DNA of 6,014 bases from Bordetella parapertussis (GTDB lineage: Bacteria > Pseudomonadota > Gammaproteobacteria > Burkholderiales > Burkholderiaceae_B), in NCBI GenBank assembly GCA_945911685.1, contig CAMEAW010000170.1:1-6014 (forward strand), written 5' to 3'. The notes beneath the pieces are model-generated. The model worked only from the letters and a program-made list of their open reading frames with translations, ran no database searches and had not been told where the DNA came from. Of this stretch, positions 5,439 to 6,014 are shown in pieces (the first letter of the stretch is position 1; every line of letters starts with the position of its first letter). Both the position numbers and the translations under genes were made by a program.

Positions 5439-5583
5439 TTGAGATTATTCGTAGGCTTCGAGCTGTTACCGACTGGCCGAAATACCGAAATACCGAAATA
5501 CCGATATACCGAAAGAATGAAAGAACGAAAGATCGACTCACTGATAGATCGACAGACTAATTGACTGACTTACTGGATAATCG
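5439..5583. other. Spacer before the peroxidase-related gene, mostly repeat array
   Basis: This 145-base non-coding spacer holds about 30 unremarkable bases (5439-5468), then the degenerate octamer array described separately, then the start of the next gene. No conventional -35/-10 pair stands out and no strong terminator stem follows the SDR stop. Whether the peroxidase-related gene is read through from the GST-SDR transcript or has its own start within the array cannot be told from sequence. Confidence 0.6.
5469..5580. repeat. Degenerate tandem octanucleotide array (about 13-14 units)
   Basis: Three exact copies of CCGAAATA (5477-5484, 5485-5492, 5493-5500) are followed in the same phase by CCGATATA, CCGAAAGA, ATGAAAGA, ACGAAAGA, TCGACTCA, CTGATAGA, TCGACAGA, CTAATTGA, CTGACTTA and CTGGATAA, ending at 5580. 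A partly matching unit, CCGACTGG, precedes them at 5469-5476. All 13 units from 5477 on end in A. Position 3 is G in all but one and position 4 is A in all but one. The array starts exact and decays toward the next gene, whose ATG lies three bases after the last unit. The only unit with G at position 4 (5573-5580) supplies the GGA that is the sole Shine-Dalgarno-like element of that gene. The period of eight is not a codon multiple, and no spacers or long direct repeats suggest CRISPR. Confidence 0.88.
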
Positions 5584-6014
5584 ATGACTAACGTTTCGCA
5601 AAACAACGCTGCAGTTAAAAATCAGGCGCATCCAATCTCGCGTTTTGCGGTCCCAGAGTTGGCTGATTTACCCACAGACATTCGAGAAAAGATTCTTGCC
5701 GTACAAGAGAAATCAGGTTTTGTACCGAATGTATTTTTAGTGCTATCACGCAGGCCGGATGAGTTTCGTGCTTTTTTTGCTTATCACGATGCATTGATGG
5801 TGAAAGATACGGGTAGCCTGACGAAAGCCGATCGCGAGATGATCGTCACTACCACCAGTGCCAAAAATAACTGTTTGTATTGCGTGATGGCGCACGGTGC
5901 AATTTTGCGTATTTATGCAAAAAACCCGTTAGTGGCTGATCAGGTTGCGGTCAATCACCACAAGGCCGACATCACGCCCAGACAAAAAGCGATGCTCGAT
6001 TTTGCTGTGAAGGT
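5584..6014 (+). CDS. Peroxidase-related protein, AhpD-like CxxC family (3' partial)
   Basis: The frame opens at ATG 5584 and runs open to the window end, giving 143 complete codons. The protein has no signal peptide and begins with a polar stretch, then SRFAVPELADLPTDIREKIL and a SGFVPNVF segment typical of uncharacterised peroxidase-related (alkylhydroperoxidase-like) proteins. The redox centre is NNCLYCVMAHG, with C97 and C100 as the CxxC pair and H104 four residues on. E85 lies 12 residues before C97, the same spacing as the Glu and first Cys of the catalytic set in Mycobacterium tuberculosis AhpD. The full family length is near 190 residues, so roughly the last quarter is missing. Such proteins are thought to reduce peroxides or act as thiol-dependent carboxymuconolactone decarboxylase-like enzymes; the reductant and substrate are unknown here. 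The ribosome-binding site is weak (GGA, six bases before ATG) and comes from the last unit of the octamer array. It shares strand with GST and SDR and may belong to the same pathway. Confidence 0.87.
   Translation, partial: MTNVSQNNAAVKNQAHPISRFAVPELADLPTDIREKILAVQEKSGFVPNVFLVLSRRPDEFRAFFAYHDALMVKDTGSLTKADREMIVTTTSAKNNCLYCVMAHGAILRIYAKNPLVADQVAVNHHKADITPRQKAMLDFAVK

Noticed and set aside
5251..5541. 96-residue minus-strand ORF with a repetitive N-terminus
   Set aside because: Its apparent repeats (FRY-like) are the octamer array read backwards, and the rest is antisense to the SDR; there is no independent coding evidence.
5469..5580. Octamer array as a CRISPR or iteron-type origin
   Set aside because: Units are eight bases with no spacers, no cas or rep gene is present, and the array sits in a short spacer between two co-directional genes.

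Overview
The window looks like a betaproteobacterial chromosome segment, most likely order Burkholderiales and possibly near Alcaligenaceae. The main reason is three genes for Bug/TctC-type periplasmic solute receptors, a family greatly expanded in that group. Base composition looks close to balanced by eye, lower than in typical Bordetella or Achromobacter. No rRNA, tRNA, phage, IS element or CRISPR array is visible. Gene assignments rest on reading motifs in the translations; no database search was run.

Layout, left to right. A plus-strand Bug receptor, cut off at its N-terminus by the window edge, ends at 921. It converges across a 134-base hairpin-rich gap (922-1055) on a minus-strand block that reads right to left. 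In transcription order the block is a Bug receptor (3937-2960), a second Bug receptor that is its tandem paralogue (2872-1904), and a cupin-fold protein (1802-1056). The spacers of 87 and 101 bases inside this block each contain a clear stem-loop. A 141-base divergent promoter region (3938-4078) separates it from a plus-strand block: a glutathione S-transferase-like protein (4079-4687), a short-chain dehydrogenase/reductase (SDR) starting one base after the GST stop (4689-5438), and, after a 145-base spacer, an AhpD-fold peroxidase-related protein running off the right edge (5584 to beyond 6014). That last gene is open at the window end.

How the genes may work together (inference): the receptors would capture a small carboxylate or related solute in the periplasm, while the cupin, GST, SDR and CxxC hydroperoxidase-like proteins are the kinds of enzyme found in accessory catabolic or detoxification loci. 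No TctA/TctB membrane subunits and no transcription regulator lie in the window, so the substrate cannot be read from it.

The points most worth a second look are: (1) a degenerate octanucleotide array of about 13-14 in-phase units (5469-5580) that fills most of the spacer before the peroxidase-related gene and runs into its ribosome-binding site; (2) an SDR that keeps the cofactor glycine motif and active-site Lys but has Phe for the catalytic Tyr, and Ala/Thr where the catalytic Ser should be; (3) the tandem Bug paralogues, whose mature chains align without gaps but whose identity falls from about 84% in the first third to about 58% after it; and (4) an elaborate hairpin between those paralogues with a T-rich downstream tail. 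I found no clear evidence of a wholly new multi-gene system.
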